Assembly: GCA_002722055.1 (NCBI GenBank)
Contig: PBKD01000014.1
Coordinates: forward strand, 80,533 to 144,532
Origin: Rhodospirillaceae bacterium
GTDB lineage: Bacteria; Pseudomonadota; Alphaproteobacteria; SHVP01
Length of the DNA: 64,000 nt
Direction of reading: 5' to 3'
Of this stretch, positions 43,806 to 54,886 are shown in pieces. Below the pieces are notes generated by a model that did not search any database, was not told the origin of the DNA, and saw only the letters and a program-made list of their open reading frames with translations. Each line of letters opens with the position of its first letter. Within the stretch, counting starts at the first letter, position 1. Position numbers and translations under genes: made by a program.

Positions 43806-46012
43806 TGAGTGATTACAGTGAAATTGAAATAAAGACATCTGATAAAAAAGCTGAGGATCTTGGTTTAACCAAATCTGAATATCAGAAAATAAAAAAAATA
43901 CTTAACAGAGAACCAAATTTTACAGAACTTTGTATATTCTCTGCCATGTGGAGTGAACATTGCTCATATAAATCATCAAAAAAATGGCTCAAAACAATGA
44001 ACTTTCAAAATTCAAGTGTTATTTGCGGGCCTGGAGAAAATGCAGGTGTGATTGATATAGGAAATGGTTTAGCTGCGGTGTTTAAAATGGAAAGTCATAA
44101 TCACCCATCATACATTGATCCATATCAAGGAGCAGCAACTGGAGTTGGAGGGATTTTAAGAGATGTTTTCACTATGGGGGCAAGACCAATAGCAAACCTT
44201 AATTGTATAAGATTTGGAGATCCAAGTCATCCAAAGACCAAGTATCTAATCGAAGGAGTAGTGGCTGGAATAGGTGGGTACGGAAATTGTGTAGGTATTC
44301 CAACAGTAGGTGGCGAAACATACTTTAATGAAAATTATAACAATAATATTTTGGTTAATGCAATGACTGTTGGAATAGTGAGTGCAAATAAAATATTTTA
44401 TTCTAAAGCATCAGGTGTCGGAAATCCGGTTATTTATGTTGGATCGAAAACAGGAAGAGATGGAATACATGGTGCTTCTATGGCATCAGCTGAATTTGAT
44501 CAAACAATTGAATCTAAAAGACCAACAGTTCAAGTTGGGGATCCTTTTACAGAAAAATTATTATTGGAAGCATGTTTAGAATTAATGAAAAGTGACTCCA
44601 TAGTTGCAATACAAGATATGGGGGCTGCTGGATTAACATCATCTTCTTTTGAAATGGCATCAAAAGGAAACCTTGGAATAGAAATTAATTTAGATAAAGT
44701 TCCACAACGTGAAAAGAATATGAAGGCATTTGAGTTAATGTTATCTGAAAGTCAAGAAAGGATGCTAATTGTAGTAAAAAAAGGAAAAGAAAAAGAGGCA
44801 GAAAAAGTTTTTTTAAAGTGGGAATTACCATTCTCAATAATTGGTAGATTAACAGATAGTGGAAATATGGTTTTATATAAGAGTGATAAAATAGTTGCAA
44901 ATTTACCAATATCACCTCTTGTTTCCGAGGCACCTGAATATGATAGAAAGTGGAAAAGATCGAAACATTATACTCAAAATCCTATAAAAAAATTAGAAAA
45001 ATTAGATTTAAAAAAAAATTTAATCCAATTAATTAGCTCCCCAAATTTATCTTCAAAAAAGTGGGTTTGGCAACAATACGACCATATGGTAATGACAAAT
45101 ACAATTACTGGTCCAGGCTCTGATGCTGCAGTAGTAAGAATAGAAAGAAGCGACTCTGCGCTTGCAATAACAACTGATTGTAACCCTAAATATGTTTTTG
45201 GAAATCCAAAATCAGGTTCTAAACAAGCTATAGCTGAAAGTTGGAGAAATTTAATTTGCGTTGGAGCTAAACCTATAGCAATTACTGACTGTTTAAACTT
45301 TGGTAACCCAGAAAAACCAGAAATTATGGGACAAATAGTTGAGTCGATTGAAGGGATAAAAGAAGCCACAGAGGTATTAAATTTTCCAGTGATATCTGGG
45401 AATGTTTCACTTTATAATGAAACTGAAGGTAAATCTATTTTACCTACTCCGCAAATTGGAGCAGTGGGTGTAATTAATGATATCAGTAATATTGCAAGTA
45501 TTATTTGGAATGAAAATGAATTAATCTATATTCTTGGCAAGAATGATATAGAATTAGGATGCTCAGCTTTTGATGAAATAATTGAGAAAACTGGCATTTC
45601 AGAACCACCAACAATAAATTTGAAACAAGAGAAAAAAGTAGGATCCTTCGTTCTAAACAAAATACAAGAAGGATTAATAAAAACTTGTCATGATATATCA
45701 GATGGAGGGATTTTGATTGCTTTAGCTGAAATGGCAATAAACAGCAAAATAGGAGCTAAAATTGACCACCCCAAGCTTGACACCACCCCATTAGAGTGGT
45801 GGTTTTCTGAGACTCAAGCTAGGTTTATCGTCACCATACCCAAAAATCAAAAAGCTGTTCTCGAAAAAGAGGCAGTAACTCAAAATGTACCTATATTACA
45901 TTTAGGCATAGTTAAAGGAAATACCTTGCAAATTAATAAAGAAATGTCTATTTCTTTACAAGACTTGGAAAACCATAATAGTTCATGGCTTCCAGATTAT
46001 ATGAATAGCTAG
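43805..46012 (+). CDS. purL: phosphoribosylformylglycinamidine synthase, PurL subunit
   Basis: The 735-residue ATP-binding subunit of FGAM synthase in its small form, which needs PurS and PurQ. Segments include [72 protein letters not shown], and the second half [19 protein letters not shown]. It is followed 11 bases later by bolA. Confidence 0.97.
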   Translation: MSDYSEIEIKTSDKKAEDLGLTKSEYQKIKKILNREPNFTELCIFSAMWSEHCSYKSSKKWLKTMNFQNSSVICGPGENAGVIDIGNGLAAVFKMESHNHPSYIDPYQGAATGVGGILRDVFTMGARPIANLNCIRFGDPSHPKTKYLIEGVVAGIGGYGNCVGIPTVGGETYFNENYNNNILVNAMTVGIVSANKIFYSKASGVGNPVIYVGSKTGRDGIHGASMASAEFDQTIESKRPTVQVGDPFTEKLLLEACLELMKSDSIVAIQDMGAAGLTSSSFEMASKGNLGIEINLDKVPQREKNMKAFELMLSESQERMLIVVKKGKEKEAEKVFLKWELPFSIIGRLTDSGNMVLYKSDKIVANLPISPLVSEAPEYDRKWKRSKHYTQNPIKKLEKLDLKKNLIQLISSPNLSSKKWVWQQYDHMVMTNTITGPGSDAAVVRIERSDSALAITTDCNPKYVFGNPKSGSKQAIAESWRNLICVGAKPIAITDCLNFGNPEKPEIMGQIVESIEGIKEATEVLNFPVISGNVSLYNETEGKSILPTPQIGAVGVINDISNIASIIWNENELIYILGKNDIELGCSAFDEIIEKTGISEPPTINLKQEKKVGSFVLNKIQEGLIKTCHDISDGGILIALAEMAINSKIGAKIDHPKLDTTPLEWWFSETQARFIVTIPKNQKAVLEKEAVTQNVPILHLGIVKGNTLQINKEMSISLQDLENHNSSWLPDYMNS

Positions 46013-46023
46013 GAAAATTAATA

Positions 46024-46272
46024 ATGGCAATGAGTGCAGATGAAATAGTATCTTTGATAAAAGAATCAATTCCTGATGCTAAAGTGGAAATTCAAGCTCT
46101 CAAAGATGATGGAGATCATTTCTCTGCTCTAGTGATATCTGAAAAATTCAAAAACATTAATAAAGTCCAACAACATCAAATGGTATATAAAGCACTGCAA
46201 GGGAAAATGGGCGAGCAACTTCATGCATTGGCTTTAAAAACCTCAAGTGATCCTCAAACTAAATTAACTTAA
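46024..46272 (+). CDS. bolA: BolA family protein
   Basis: An 82-residue BolA-like protein: class II KH-like fold with DAKVEIQALKDDGDHFSALVI and KVQQHQMVYKALQGKMGEQLHALALKT. BolA proteins bind monothiol glutaredoxins through a shared [2Fe-2S] cluster; the grxD gene follows by 20 bases, so the pair probably works together in iron-sulfur delivery or iron sensing. Confidence 0.94.
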   Translation: MAMSADEIVSLIKESIPDAKVEIQALKDDGDHFSALVISEKFKNINKVQQHQMVYKALQGKMGEQLHALALKTSSDPQTKLT

Positions 46273-46292
46273 TCAAAATATAGAGAAAGAAA

Positions 46293-46637
46293 ATGAGTGA
46301 AAAAAATATTCAAGATTATATAAAACAAGAAATTTCTGACTCAGAAGTTTTACTATTTATGAAAGGTACCCCAGTTTTTCCTCAATGTGGATTTTCATCT
46401 ACTGTAGTTCAGATACTTACTCAAGTTGGTGTAAAATATAAAAGTATTGATGTTCTAAGCGATAACGAGATCAGACAGGGAATTAAAGAATTTAGCGATT
46501 GGCCTACTATACCTCAACTATATATAAAAGGTGAATTTGTCGGAGGCTGTGACATAATCACTGAAATGTATCAATCTGGTGAATTAAATACCTTTTTAGA
46601 AAGCAAAGGGATTGAACTGCAAAAGCCTTCTATCTAG
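46293..46637 (+). CDS. grxD: monothiol glutaredoxin, Grx4 type
   Basis: A 114-residue CGFS glutaredoxin ([50 protein letters not shown]). It carries or transfers [2Fe-2S] clusters with glutathione and BolA. The last eight bases overlap the end of rpsD on the opposite strand, so the two stops are interleaved with no terminator between them. Confidence 0.96.
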   Translation: MSEKNIQDYIKQEISDSEVLLFMKGTPVFPQCGFSSTVVQILTQVGVKYKSIDVLSDNEIRQGIKEFSDWPTIPQLYIKGEFVGGCDIITEMYQSGELNTFLESKGIELQKPSI

Positions 46638-47247
46638 AAGAATAATATTCAACAACTAGATTAGGTTCCATCATTACAGGATATGGCACATCAGAAAACT
46701 TTGGTATTCTAATAAATGTACCCTTAAATTGATCTTGGGTTACACTAATATATTCTGGTACGTCTCTCTCGGGTAAAGAAGCAGATTCAAGTACTAATCC
46801 CATAGACTTGGATTTATCTTTAACCTCAACTTCATCCCCAGGTTTGCACCTATAGCTTGGGATATTAACTCTTTTTCCATTAACTTTAATATGACCGTGG
46901 TTAACAAATTGCCTAGCAGCAAATACGGTAGGAACAAATTTCATCCTATAGACAATTGCATCAAGTCGTGATTCAAGCAGTCCAATTAAATTTTCAGATG
47001 TATCACCCTTCTTTCTTGATGCCTCTTCATAGGTTCTTTTAAATTGCCTTTCTGTAATATTGCCATAATATCCACGAAGTTTCTGCTTAGCCATTAACTG
47101 AACACCAAAATCAGATGGCTTCTTTCTTCTTTGTCCATGTTGCCCAGGCCCGTACTCACGCCTATTAACTGGACTCTTTGGCCTGCCCCATAAATTTTCA
47201 CCTAACCGGCGATTAATCTTATATTTAGACTTTACTCTTTTTGACAT
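46630..47247 (-). CDS. rpsD: 30S ribosomal protein S4
   Basis: Primary 16S rRNA-binding protein, 205 residues. Typical parts are [87 protein letters not shown] (the S4 RNA-binding fold, split here only for reading). It is a stand-alone gene, separated from trmJ by 144 bases that show no S4-type leader I can recognise. Confidence 0.97.
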   Translation of the reverse strand: MSKRVKSKYKINRRLGENLWGRPKSPVNRREYGPGQHGQRRKKPSDFGVQLMAKQKLRGYYGNITERQFKRTYEEASRKKGDTSENLIGLLESRLDAIVYRMKFVPTVFAARQFVNHGHIKVNGKRVNIPSYRCKPGDEVEVKDKSKSMGLVLESASLPERDVPEYISVTQDQFKGTFIRIPKFSDVPYPVMMEPNLVVEYYSSR

Positions 47248-47391
47248 AAAATCGACAACGTCCTTGAATTAAATTTTAACAGAAGAGCCGTATCTACACC
47301 CCATAAAGCATAATGTCAAATATTCCTTAGTTTAAATATATAAAAAAGTCATAAATCAGCTATTAAACGTAGGTTTCATTATATTTATTGA

Positions 47392-48141
47392 CTAAAGTGA
47401 CATGCCTGCTCGTTTTATAGCAGTAATAACTCCTCTAAGGGTTTTTACCTCTTTCTTACTTAATTTCGACCTAAGAAAAATTGCTCTAAGGTTTTTGATC
47501 ATTTTTGGTGCTTTTTCTGGTGGATATAGGAACCCACCCTTTTCTAAATCATTTTCTAGCTGGGAAAAAAAACCTGATAAATCATTTTTGGTTGCTAATA
47601 GATTATTTATGTTTGTATGAGAATCTTTGTTATTAGATATTAGTTCTCTAGATTTTTTCATCCAATGAAAACATACAATAAGAACAGCATGAGATAAATT
47701 AAATGATTCAAAAGATTTATTTGAAGGTATAGATAAAAGAATATCTGAGTAGTCTAAATCATCATTTTTTAAGCCTGAACTTTCACTTCCAAACATAATA
47801 CCCCAACGACCTATATTTTCTGAATTTTCTAAATATTGATCTAATGCATCATCTATATTTAATTGATTTTTACTTAAATCTCTTTTTCTTGATGTACAGG
47901 CAAGAGTAAAATTCAAATCTGATAATGCTTCTAACGAAGTTTGGTATATACCTGCATTATAAATTATTGACTCTGCCCCTGATGAAGATCTTACAGCTTT
48001 AGAATTTGGCCAACCATCTCGAGGTTTTACTATCCTCAAACTTGTTAAACCACAATTAAGCATAGCTCTTGCCGTTGCACCAATGTTCTCTCCAAGCTGA
48101 GGTTGGACAAGAATAATAATTGGATCGATAATATTACTCAT
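47392..48141 (-). CDS. trmJ: tRNA/rRNA methyltransferase, SpoU/TrmJ family
   Basis: A 249-residue SPOUT methyltransferase. LVQPQLGENIGATARAMLNCGL at the start, GWPNSKAVRSSSGAESII, the knot motifs IMFGSESSGLKNDDLDYSDI and IPSNKSFESFNLSHAVLIVCF are typical of TrmJ, which 2'-O-methylates position 32 of tRNAs. Related LasT-type proteins are an alternative. It follows gltX by 18 bases, in a nadE-gltX-trmJ string. Confidence 0.87.
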   Translation of the reverse strand: MSNIIDPIIILVQPQLGENIGATARAMLNCGLTSLRIVKPRDGWPNSKAVRSSSGAESIIYNAGIYQTSLEALSDLNFTLACTSRKRDLSKNQLNIDDALDQYLENSENIGRWGIMFGSESSGLKNDDLDYSDILLSIPSNKSFESFNLSHAVLIVCFHWMKKSRELISNNKDSHTNINNLLATKNDLSGFFSQLENDLEKGGFLYPPEKAPKMIKNLRAIFLRSKLSKKEVKTLRGVITAIKRAGMSL

Positions 48142-48159
48142 ACTAAAAATTGATAATAC

Positions 48160-49494
48160 TCATGACACATTACCACTTAAACGAGAAATAATTTTATCTT
48201 TACCAATTAAAGGAAGTAGCTTTGCCATTTCGGGCCCAAAATTTTTACCTGTTATAGATAACCTCAAAGGCATAAACAAATTTTTTCCCTTTTTACCAGT
48301 TTTTATTTTTATTAAATCAGTCCAAATTTTCCAAGAAGAGTTATCAAATTCTTCGTTAGGAATTAAATTTAATGCAAGGTTTATATATTCTTTGTCTTCA
48401 ATTATTGGCTCGATTTTTCCATAGATTATCTCAAACCATTCTTGGGCTTCTTTAAAAACTTTTATGTTGTTCTTAACTGCTTCCCAGAAATCGGAAGAAG
48501 CAGTATTGAAATTAAACTCAATTGATTTTTTATTAAAGAATTCATAAGTTTGTTTTTGTAAAAAATTTGAATTAAGATCGTTTAAAAGCTTTTCATCAAA
48601 AGGAGCATTTGATTTTCCTAGAGAATTAATGTCATAGTTTTGTTTTAAATCATTAATTTTATAGAATTCATTTTGTTCTGTTATAGAACCAACAAAAGTA
48701 AGATAATTTAGTAAAACTTCAGGCTCAATTCCTCTATCCCTTATTCCCTTGATGCTTAAGCTACCTATTCTTTTTGACAAAGGACCGCCATTGACATCTG
48801 TCATAAGTGAGTGATGAAAAAAATTGGGAGATTTTGCCTCTAGAATTTGAAACAAATAAATTTGCACCCCACTATTTGTTATATGATCACTTCCTCTTAT
48901 AATATTACTTACCTTGGAATAAATATCGTCTACTACAGAAGTAATAGTATATAAATACCTACCATCAGCTCTCACTATAACTGGATCACTATGAGATTTC
49001 GTATCAAACTTAATCTCACCATATATCTTATCATTCCAAATAATAGGATCATCCGGCAGCTTTAATCTCCAATAAGGTTTTCTCCCCTCAGATTCGTATT
49101 GTTCTTGCTTGTCTGCTGAAATTTTAAGAGATGATCTGTCATAAACTGGTGGGAGACCAGCACTTCGTTGTCTGGATCTTTTTATAGATAATTCCTCATC
49201 TGTTTCATAACATTTATAAATAAGTTTCTCATTTTTTAAATAATTAAAAGCTTCATTATAGGACTCTATTCTCTCAGATTGAGCATATGTCAAATCCCAG
49301 TCCAAACCAATCCATTTAAGATCCTCTTTAATCATATTAACATACTCTATCTTTGACCGTGATGTATCGGTATCATCAATCCTAAGCAAAAAATCTGAAT
49401 TAATTTTTTTTGCATATATCCAGTTTATAATTGCTGTTCTGAGATTCCCTACGTGGAGCAAACCTGTAGGACTAGGAGCAAACCTTAAGACCAT
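48160..49494 (-). CDS. gltX: glutamyl-tRNA synthetase
   Basis: A 444-residue class I aminoacyl-tRNA synthetase. The HIGH element appears as LLHVGNLRTAI in VLRFAPSPTGLLHVG, and the KMSKS element as PLSKRIGSLSI; FLLRIDDTDTSRS and DDIYSKVSNIIRGSDHITNSGVQ complete the catalytic core. A C-terminal anticodon-binding part is present. Its start shares one base with the nadE stop. A second gltX copy elsewhere is common in alphaproteobacteria, so this may be either paralogue. Confidence 0.94.
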   Translation of the reverse strand: MVLRFAPSPTGLLHVGNLRTAIINWIYAKKINSDFLLRIDDTDTSRSKIEYVNMIKEDLKWIGLDWDLTYAQSERIESYNEAFNYLKNEKLIYKCYETDEELSIKRSRQRSAGLPPVYDRSSLKISADKQEQYESEGRKPYWRLKLPDDPIIWNDKIYGEIKFDTKSHSDPVIVRADGRYLYTITSVVDDIYSKVSNIIRGSDHITNSGVQIYLFQILEAKSPNFFHHSLMTDVNGGPLSKRIGSLSIKGIRDRGIEPEVLLNYLTFVGSITEQNEFYKINDLKQNYDINSLGKSNAPFDEKLLNDLNSNFLQKQTYEFFNKKSIEFNFNTASSDFWEAVKNNIKVFKEAQEWFEIIYGKIEPIIEDKEYINLALNLIPNEEFDNSSWKIWTDLIKIKTGKKGKNLFMPLRLSITGKNFGPEMAKLLPLIGKDKIISRLSGNVS

Positions 49495-51164
49495 TAATTT
49501 AATACTTTCTCAAAAAATTGGTTTGTAATTGGATACCTTCTTTCTCTACCAAAGGATTTATTTGTTATTTTAATCCCAGGAGGGGATTGCCACCTTTTAT
49601 ATTCAGCAATTTTTAACAACTTATATACTTGAATAACAGTATTTCTATCAAAACCATCTGATATTATCTGATCTAAGGACATTTCTTTTTCAATTAAATT
49701 TATAAGTATAGCATCTAAAATATCATATTCAGGGAGCTTATCTTGATCAAATTGGTTTAATTTTAATTCAGCAGTTGGAGGCTTGCTAATAATATTTTTT
49801 GGAATAACTTCACATTTTTTTCCTTTAAAAAATTCCAAAAAATTCTCATTGCGCCATGCTGCTATTTTAAATACCACTGTTTTATAGACATCTTTAAGAA
49901 CCGAAAACCCTCCACACATATCTCCATAAAGGGTTGCATAACCTACAGACATCTCAGATTTGTTTCCAGTAGCAATAACCATATCACCAAATTTATTACT
50001 CATTGCCATTAAAATCGCACCTCTAACCCTAGACTGAATGTTCTCTTCAGTCTCATCCTCTTCTAATCCACTAAATATTTTATTAAAAATATTTGTATAT
50101 TCATTTAGTATATTCTTAATATTTATTACGCTATATTTAACACCTAGTAAATCTGAACATTCTTTTGCATCGGTTAAACTCTCATTAGATGTATAAATTG
50201 ATGGCATCATAACACAATGAACTTTTTCAGAACCAAGAGCATCAGTTGCAATACAGGCTGTAAGAGCGGAATCGATACCCCCTGACATGCCTATAATTAC
50301 TCCCTTGAAACCATTTTTATTTATATAATCCTTTAAACCTAAAACAAGAGCTGAATACACTTCTTGATTAGCGTTTAATTCATAATTAAGGTTATCAGAA
50401 AAATTTAATAGTTTTCCGTTAATTTCTTTCTTCCAGCAAACTAACTTGGAATTACTTTGCCACCCTGATAAAGAAACTATTTTATTTCCATTTTGATTTA
50501 AAACAAATGAATTTCCATCAAAAACTAATTCGTCCTGCCCTCCTAATTGATTAACATAAATTAGAGGTAAATTAGTTTCATTTACTCTCATAGAAGCAAT
50601 TTTTTCTCTATCATATAATTTTTTAATATCAAATGGAGATGCATTTATAACAATTAGTATTTGTGCGCCAGCCTCAAATAAAGACTTACAAACTTCAGCT
50701 GTCCACATATCTTCACAAACTAATACACCACAGTTAACACCTCTAATATTAATTAAAGAATTAGATTTTGAAGAAACAAAAAATCTTTCTTCATCAAAAA
50801 CCCCATAATTTGGTAAATTATTTTTTAAACTCATACCAATTATTTTTCCATGATCGATAACAAGTGCTGCATTGTACATATTACCTTTTGCAACCCATGG
50901 AGTACCTAAGATAATCGCTGGACCATTGCTTCCAATTGATTCTATAAATTTTTTTACTTCCTCTTCAATTTTTTCTGTGAATGATGGCCTTAAAATTAGA
51001 TCATCCGGTGGATAGCCTGAAACAACCAGTTCTGATGTTATTAATACATCTGCACCTAGCCTCTTAGCTTCTTCCCAAGATTTTCTAACTAAACTTAAAT
51101 TATAAGAAATATTTCCTACAATTGGATTTAGTTGGCAAAGGTATGTACTAAATGATTCTTTCAT
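49494..51164 (-). CDS. nadE: glutamine-dependent NAD+ synthetase
   Basis: A 556-residue two-domain enzyme for the last step of NAD synthesis. The N-terminal nitrilase-type glutaminase has Glu in VLITSELVVSGYPPDD, Lys in LKNNLPNYGVFDEERFF and Cys in CGVLVCEDMWTAEV. The C-terminal synthetase has the PP-loop VIIGMSGGIDSALTACIATDALG and MAMSNKFGDMVIATGNKSE. It heads the nadE-gltX-trmJ set; a PncB-like gene lies about 1.1 kb away on the same strand, beyond a plus-strand reductase gene. Confidence 0.96.
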   Translation of the reverse strand: MKESFSTYLCQLNPIVGNISYNLSLVRKSWEEAKRLGADVLITSELVVSGYPPDDLILRPSFTEKIEEEVKKFIESIGSNGPAIILGTPWVAKGNMYNAALVIDHGKIIGMSLKNNLPNYGVFDEERFFVSSKSNSLINIRGVNCGVLVCEDMWTAEVCKSLFEAGAQILIVINASPFDIKKLYDREKIASMRVNETNLPLIYVNQLGGQDELVFDGNSFVLNQNGNKIVSLSGWQSNSKLVCWKKEINGKLLNFSDNLNYELNANQEVYSALVLGLKDYINKNGFKGVIIGMSGGIDSALTACIATDALGSEKVHCVMMPSIYTSNESLTDAKECSDLLGVKYSVINIKNILNEYTNIFNKIFSGLEEDETEENIQSRVRGAILMAMSNKFGDMVIATGNKSEMSVGYATLYGDMCGGFSVLKDVYKTVVFKIAAWRNENFLEFFKGKKCEVIPKNIISKPPTAELKLNQFDQDKLPEYDILDAILINLIEKEMSLDQIISDGFDRNTVIQVYKLLKIAEYKRWQSPPGIKITNKSFGRERRYPITNQFFEKVLN

Positions 51165-51240
51165 TTTAATTTAATATATTTTTATTTTACTTCAGTCTAT
51201 AATTTTAGTTCTGTTGTTTAAAGGTTAGGTAACATACAAT

Positions 51241-52305
51241 ATGAAAGATAATATCCTACCAATTAAGGGGCACCAAGTTATCCTTGGCAGCAGGCCACAT
51301 GGCCTACCTAAAGAAAATGACTTTGAAATAAAAGAATTTCAAGTTGAAAGACCCAAAAAGGGCGAAATTCTTATTGAAACTCATTATCTTTCAGCAGACC
51401 CCTTTCAAAGAATGAGATTAAACTCTTCTTCAGGATATGGCAAAACAATAAATTTGGGAGAAACTATCAAAGGAAGAATTGCAGGAAAGGTGATAATTTC
51501 TGAAAATCCTGAATTTAATATAGGAGATTTTGTGGAGGGAATGCTTGGTTGGAAAACTTATGCAATCTCAGACGGCAGTAATTCTCGTGCAGAATATGCC
51601 CCAGGGATAACTAAAATTGACTTGAATAAAGCTCCTATCTCAGCATGGCTTGGTATCCTTGGGTTTCCTGGTATTACTGCCTATTTCTCATTAATAGAAA
51701 CAGGGAAATTGAAAAAAGGGAATACTGTAGTAGTATCAGCCGCCGCCGGAGCGGTTGGTTCAATTGTAGGACAAATTGCAAAAATTAGTGACTGTAAGGT
51801 AATAGGGATAACCGGAAGTGAGAGAAAAGTTGATTACCTAATTAATAAATTAAATTTTACATATGCGATTAACTATACAGAAGGCAACATTTCAAAGAAA
51901 ATAAAAAAATTTGCACCAGATGGAATTGATATTTTTATTGACAATACAGGCGGGCCAATTGCAGACGAGGTCTATGAAAATTTAAGATTAAATGCTAGAG
52001 TTGTTCTTGTTGGTAATATTTCACAGAATAATCAAAAAAATGAAATACAAAGGAGAGACCTTCAAAATATGATAATGAGAACACGAGCAACTGTTGCAGG
52101 GTTTATTGTTTATGATTTTGAAAAAAGAGCAGATGAAGCCAGGGAAAAACTTTCTAGCTGGATTAAAGAAAAAAAGATTAGATACGATCAAACATTGGAA
52201 TTTGGGATAGAAAATGCACCTAAAGCGTTTATTTCAATGCTTAATGGAGGAAATATAGGGAAACAACTAATTAGACTACCCGTATCAATTAAAGAAAATA
52301 CATAA
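51241..52305 (+). CDS. zinc-independent medium-chain NADP-dependent reductase (CurA/PTGR-like)
   Basis: A 354-residue medium-chain dehydrogenase/reductase lacking zinc ligands. It has the N-terminal ETHYLSADPFQRMRL element, and the nucleotide-binding AAAGAVGSIVGQIAK with VIGITGSERKV. The order resembles curcumin reductase CurA and prostaglandin/leukotriene reductases, which reduce activated alkenes with NADPH. The physiological substrate is unknown. It converges on the PncB-like gene, with two bases between stops. Confidence 0.87.
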   Translation: MKDNILPIKGHQVILGSRPHGLPKENDFEIKEFQVERPKKGEILIETHYLSADPFQRMRLNSSSGYGKTINLGETIKGRIAGKVIISENPEFNIGDFVEGMLGWKTYAISDGSNSRAEYAPGITKIDLNKAPISAWLGILGFPGITAYFSLIETGKLKKGNTVVVSAAAGAVGSIVGQIAKISDCKVIGITGSERKVDYLINKLNFTYAINYTEGNISKKIKKFAPDGIDIFIDNTGGPIADEVYENLRLNARVVLVGNISQNNQKNEIQRRDLQNMIMRTRATVAGFIVYDFEKRADEAREKLSSWIKEKKIRYDQTLEFGIENAPKAFISMLNGGNIGKQLIRLPVSIKENT

Positions 52306-52307
52306 TT

Positions 52308-53435
52308 TTACCTAAATAAAAACTCTCGACCTTTCTTTACTGATTTATTTCCATTGTATTCCACTATATCAGCTGTTGCATATGTCTCTTCCCAAATATC
52401 TGGGAGATATGAACCTGTACCAATTACATCAATTGGGGCGTTTACACTTGCCATAACTTTACATTTTGAAGGGTTAAAACCTGAACTTGCAACTATTTTG
52501 ACTTTATGAAATTTATTTTCATCCAAAATTTTCCTCAAATAATAAATTGCTGCTGCAGAAACACCTGTACCAACAAGCCACTTTAGTTCATTTTCTGATC
52601 TGTACTGCCTAATACTATTAGGCGCCTGAGACTCAAGAATAGCGTAAGAACGCTCAGTATCTAAACCTTCTATAAATCTTCCCCCATGAGTATCGAGTCT
52701 CACAGATAATTTTCCTTCATTAGCAAGATCTGAAAATCTATTACATACCTCTAAACTATCAGATATTTCTTTACCAAAATAATCAACTAATACTGTCATA
52801 TCCTCACCTGAAAAAGTTTCACTATAAAGTTCAGCAGCTTTTAAGGTTGAACCAGCGTAGCCAATTAATGAATGAGGCATAGTACCATATGCTTTTTCAT
52901 TTCCGAAATAATGAGCAGTGGCCTGAGTAGCGTTTCCAATAAAGCCAATAGAATTGAATTCTTTTTGAGCAACCCTACTTCCAACACTAGCAGCGTATGA
53001 CATAATTTCTGACATCTCTGTACCAGCACAATGTCTGGCATCCATAGCTAAAAAACTAACACTAGGAAGGTCTTTGCACATTGAGTACGCGTTGTAAGCA
53101 GCTACACAAGCGGGGCCTAAATTTTGAAGGAACAGTGTTTCCAGATCTACTAACTTTGAAAATGGCCCACTAATAAATACCAATGGATCACCCGCACCAA
53201 CCCAATCACCTTCCTCATAACATAGGTCAATCTGTATATTAAAATTTCTTTTTTTTGCAACATAATTAAGATTTTCTAACATCAAATTTGGAGTAAAAAT
53301 AACTGGTCTACGCATAAAAATAGCATACTTTACATTCATATCTCCAGACTGATTTACAATTTTTTTTGTTTGATTGAAGTAGTGATCGGTATAACTCTGA
53401 ATAAGTTTTTCAGATTTAAAAACATCAAATGGCAT
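52308..53435 (-). CDS. nicotinate phosphoribosyltransferase-like protein
   Basis: A 375-residue protein of the nicotinate phosphoribosyltransferase family: SYTDHYFNQTKKIV at the start, RRPVIFTPNLMLENL, FIGNATQATAHYFGNEKAYGTMPHSLIGYAG with the putative phosphorylated His, and SGFNPSKCKVMASVNAPIDVIGTGSYLPD. True PncB makes nicotinate mononucleotide. The length and some blocks are closer to a shorter paralogous group, so nicotinate is likely but not certain. ATG at 53435 is preceded by AAGGAGG at six bases; a TTG one codon earlier is less plausible. Confidence 0.82.
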   Translation of the reverse strand: MPFDVFKSEKLIQSYTDHYFNQTKKIVNQSGDMNVKYAIFMRRPVIFTPNLMLENLNYVAKKRNFNIQIDLCYEEGDWVGAGDPLVFISGPFSKLVDLETLFLQNLGPACVAAYNAYSMCKDLPSVSFLAMDARHCAGTEMSEIMSYAASVGSRVAQKEFNSIGFIGNATQATAHYFGNEKAYGTMPHSLIGYAGSTLKAAELYSETFSGEDMTVLVDYFGKEISDSLEVCNRFSDLANEGKLSVRLDTHGGRFIEGLDTERSYAILESQAPNSIRQYRSENELKWLVGTGVSAAAIYYLRKILDENKFHKVKIVASSGFNPSKCKVMASVNAPIDVIGTGSYLPDIWEETYATADIVEYNGNKSVKKGREFLFR

Positions 53436-53450
53436 CAAAAGCCTCCTTAA

Positions 53451-54824
53451 TCAAATAGTAAAACTATGATCTGTTTTGGTATTTGATTTAAGTATATCAG
53501 CTATCAAAAAAGATAGCTCAAGAGCCTGTTTTGCATTTAGCCTTGGGTCACAAAATGTATGATATCGACTACTCAAGTCCTCTTCAGATATTTCTTGATC
53601 ACCACCTAAACACTCAGTTACATCTTGACCTGTCATCTCAAAATGCACTCCACCTGGGTATGTTCCTTCTGATGAATGACATGAAAAGAAATTTTCAACT
53701 TCTAGGATGATATCATCCAATTTTCTAGTTTTGTAACCATTGGATGCTTTCAAAGTATTACCATGCATCGGATCAGAAACCCACACGACATTTCTACCTT
53801 CTACTAGAATCTTTTTAATTAGTTTTGGAAGGTGCTTTTGAATATTTTCTGCCCCCATCCTTACTATCAATGTAATACGACCAGGTTCATTTTTTGGATT
53901 TAGTTTATCAGTAATTTTTACTAACTCTTCTGGATCCATTGAAGGGCCAACTTTGATACCAATTGGGTTATCTAATCCACTAAGAAATTCAACGTGTGCT
54001 CCGTCTAATTGCCTGGTCCTATCCCCAATCCATAAAAAATGAGCAGAGGTTCCATACCATAATCCTGATGTAGAATCTTTTCTTGTCAAAGCTTGTTCAT
54101 AACCCAGTAATAAAGCTTCATGTGATGTATAAAAGTCTGTTTGTTTAAGCAAGGGAACATTTTCAGGTTTGATCCCACATGATTCCATAAACTTGAGACT
54201 TTCAGCAATTCTCTCAGCAATCTCTTTATATTTTTCACCTTGACGGCTTTCACTTACGAAATCTAGATTCCATCCATGTACTCTTCTGAGATCTGAATAC
54301 CCCCCCTGGGAAAAAGCTCTGATTAAATTAAGAGTAGAGGAAGACTGAAGATAAGCTTGAATCAATCTTTTTGGATCGGGCTTTCTCATATTTTTATTAA
54401 ATTCGATTGAATTAATTATGTCTCCCCTATAACTTGGTAAATCAATTCCATCTTGTGTTTCAGTAGCAGATGATCTTGGCTTAGCAAATTGCCCTGCCAT
54501 TCTTCCGATTTTTACTACTGGTAGAGAACTTCCAAACATTAAAATTACTGACATTTGAAGTAAAACTCTAAATGTATCTCTGATATTATCTGGATGAAAT
54601 TCTGAAAAGCTCTCAGCACAATCTCCGCCTTGTAACAAAAATGCCTTTCCTTCTGAAACTTCAGCTAGAATTTTTTTTAAGTTTCTTGCTTCTCCAGCAA
54701 AAACTAAGGGCGGATAAGACTGAAGCTTAGCCTCAACTTCGCTCAACTCAGCTTCATTTTCGTATTTTGGCTGTTGCTCAATTGGCTTATTTTTCCAGCT
54801 ATCTAATGACCAAATATTTCCCAT
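53451..54824 (-). CDS. class II 3-deoxy-D-arabino-heptulosonate-7-phosphate synthase
   Basis: First enzyme of the shikimate pathway, in its plant-like class II form, 457 residues. Family blocks are [50 protein letters not shown] with the metal Cys, [48 protein letters not shown] and [21 protein letters not shown] (shown as parts). It is 15 bases upstream of the PncB-like gene and separated from gor by 62 bases. Confidence 0.95.
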   Translation of the reverse strand: MGNIWSLDSWKNKPIEQQPKYENEAELSEVEAKLQSYPPLVFAGEARNLKKILAEVSEGKAFLLQGGDCAESFSEFHPDNIRDTFRVLLQMSVILMFGSSLPVVKIGRMAGQFAKPRSSATETQDGIDLPSYRGDIINSIEFNKNMRKPDPKRLIQAYLQSSSTLNLIRAFSQGGYSDLRRVHGWNLDFVSESRQGEKYKEIAERIAESLKFMESCGIKPENVPLLKQTDFYTSHEALLLGYEQALTRKDSTSGLWYGTSAHFLWIGDRTRQLDGAHVEFLSGLDNPIGIKVGPSMDPEELVKITDKLNPKNEPGRITLIVRMGAENIQKHLPKLIKKILVEGRNVVWVSDPMHGNTLKASNGYKTRKLDDIILEVENFFSCHSSEGTYPGGVHFEMTGQDVTECLGGDQEISEEDLSSRYHTFCDPRLNAKQALELSFLIADILKSNTKTDHSFTI

Positions 54825-54886
54825 TTATCTATCCTAAAAATCTAAACTGACAAAATATAGTAAAAAATTATAAACTCAATTCAAAT

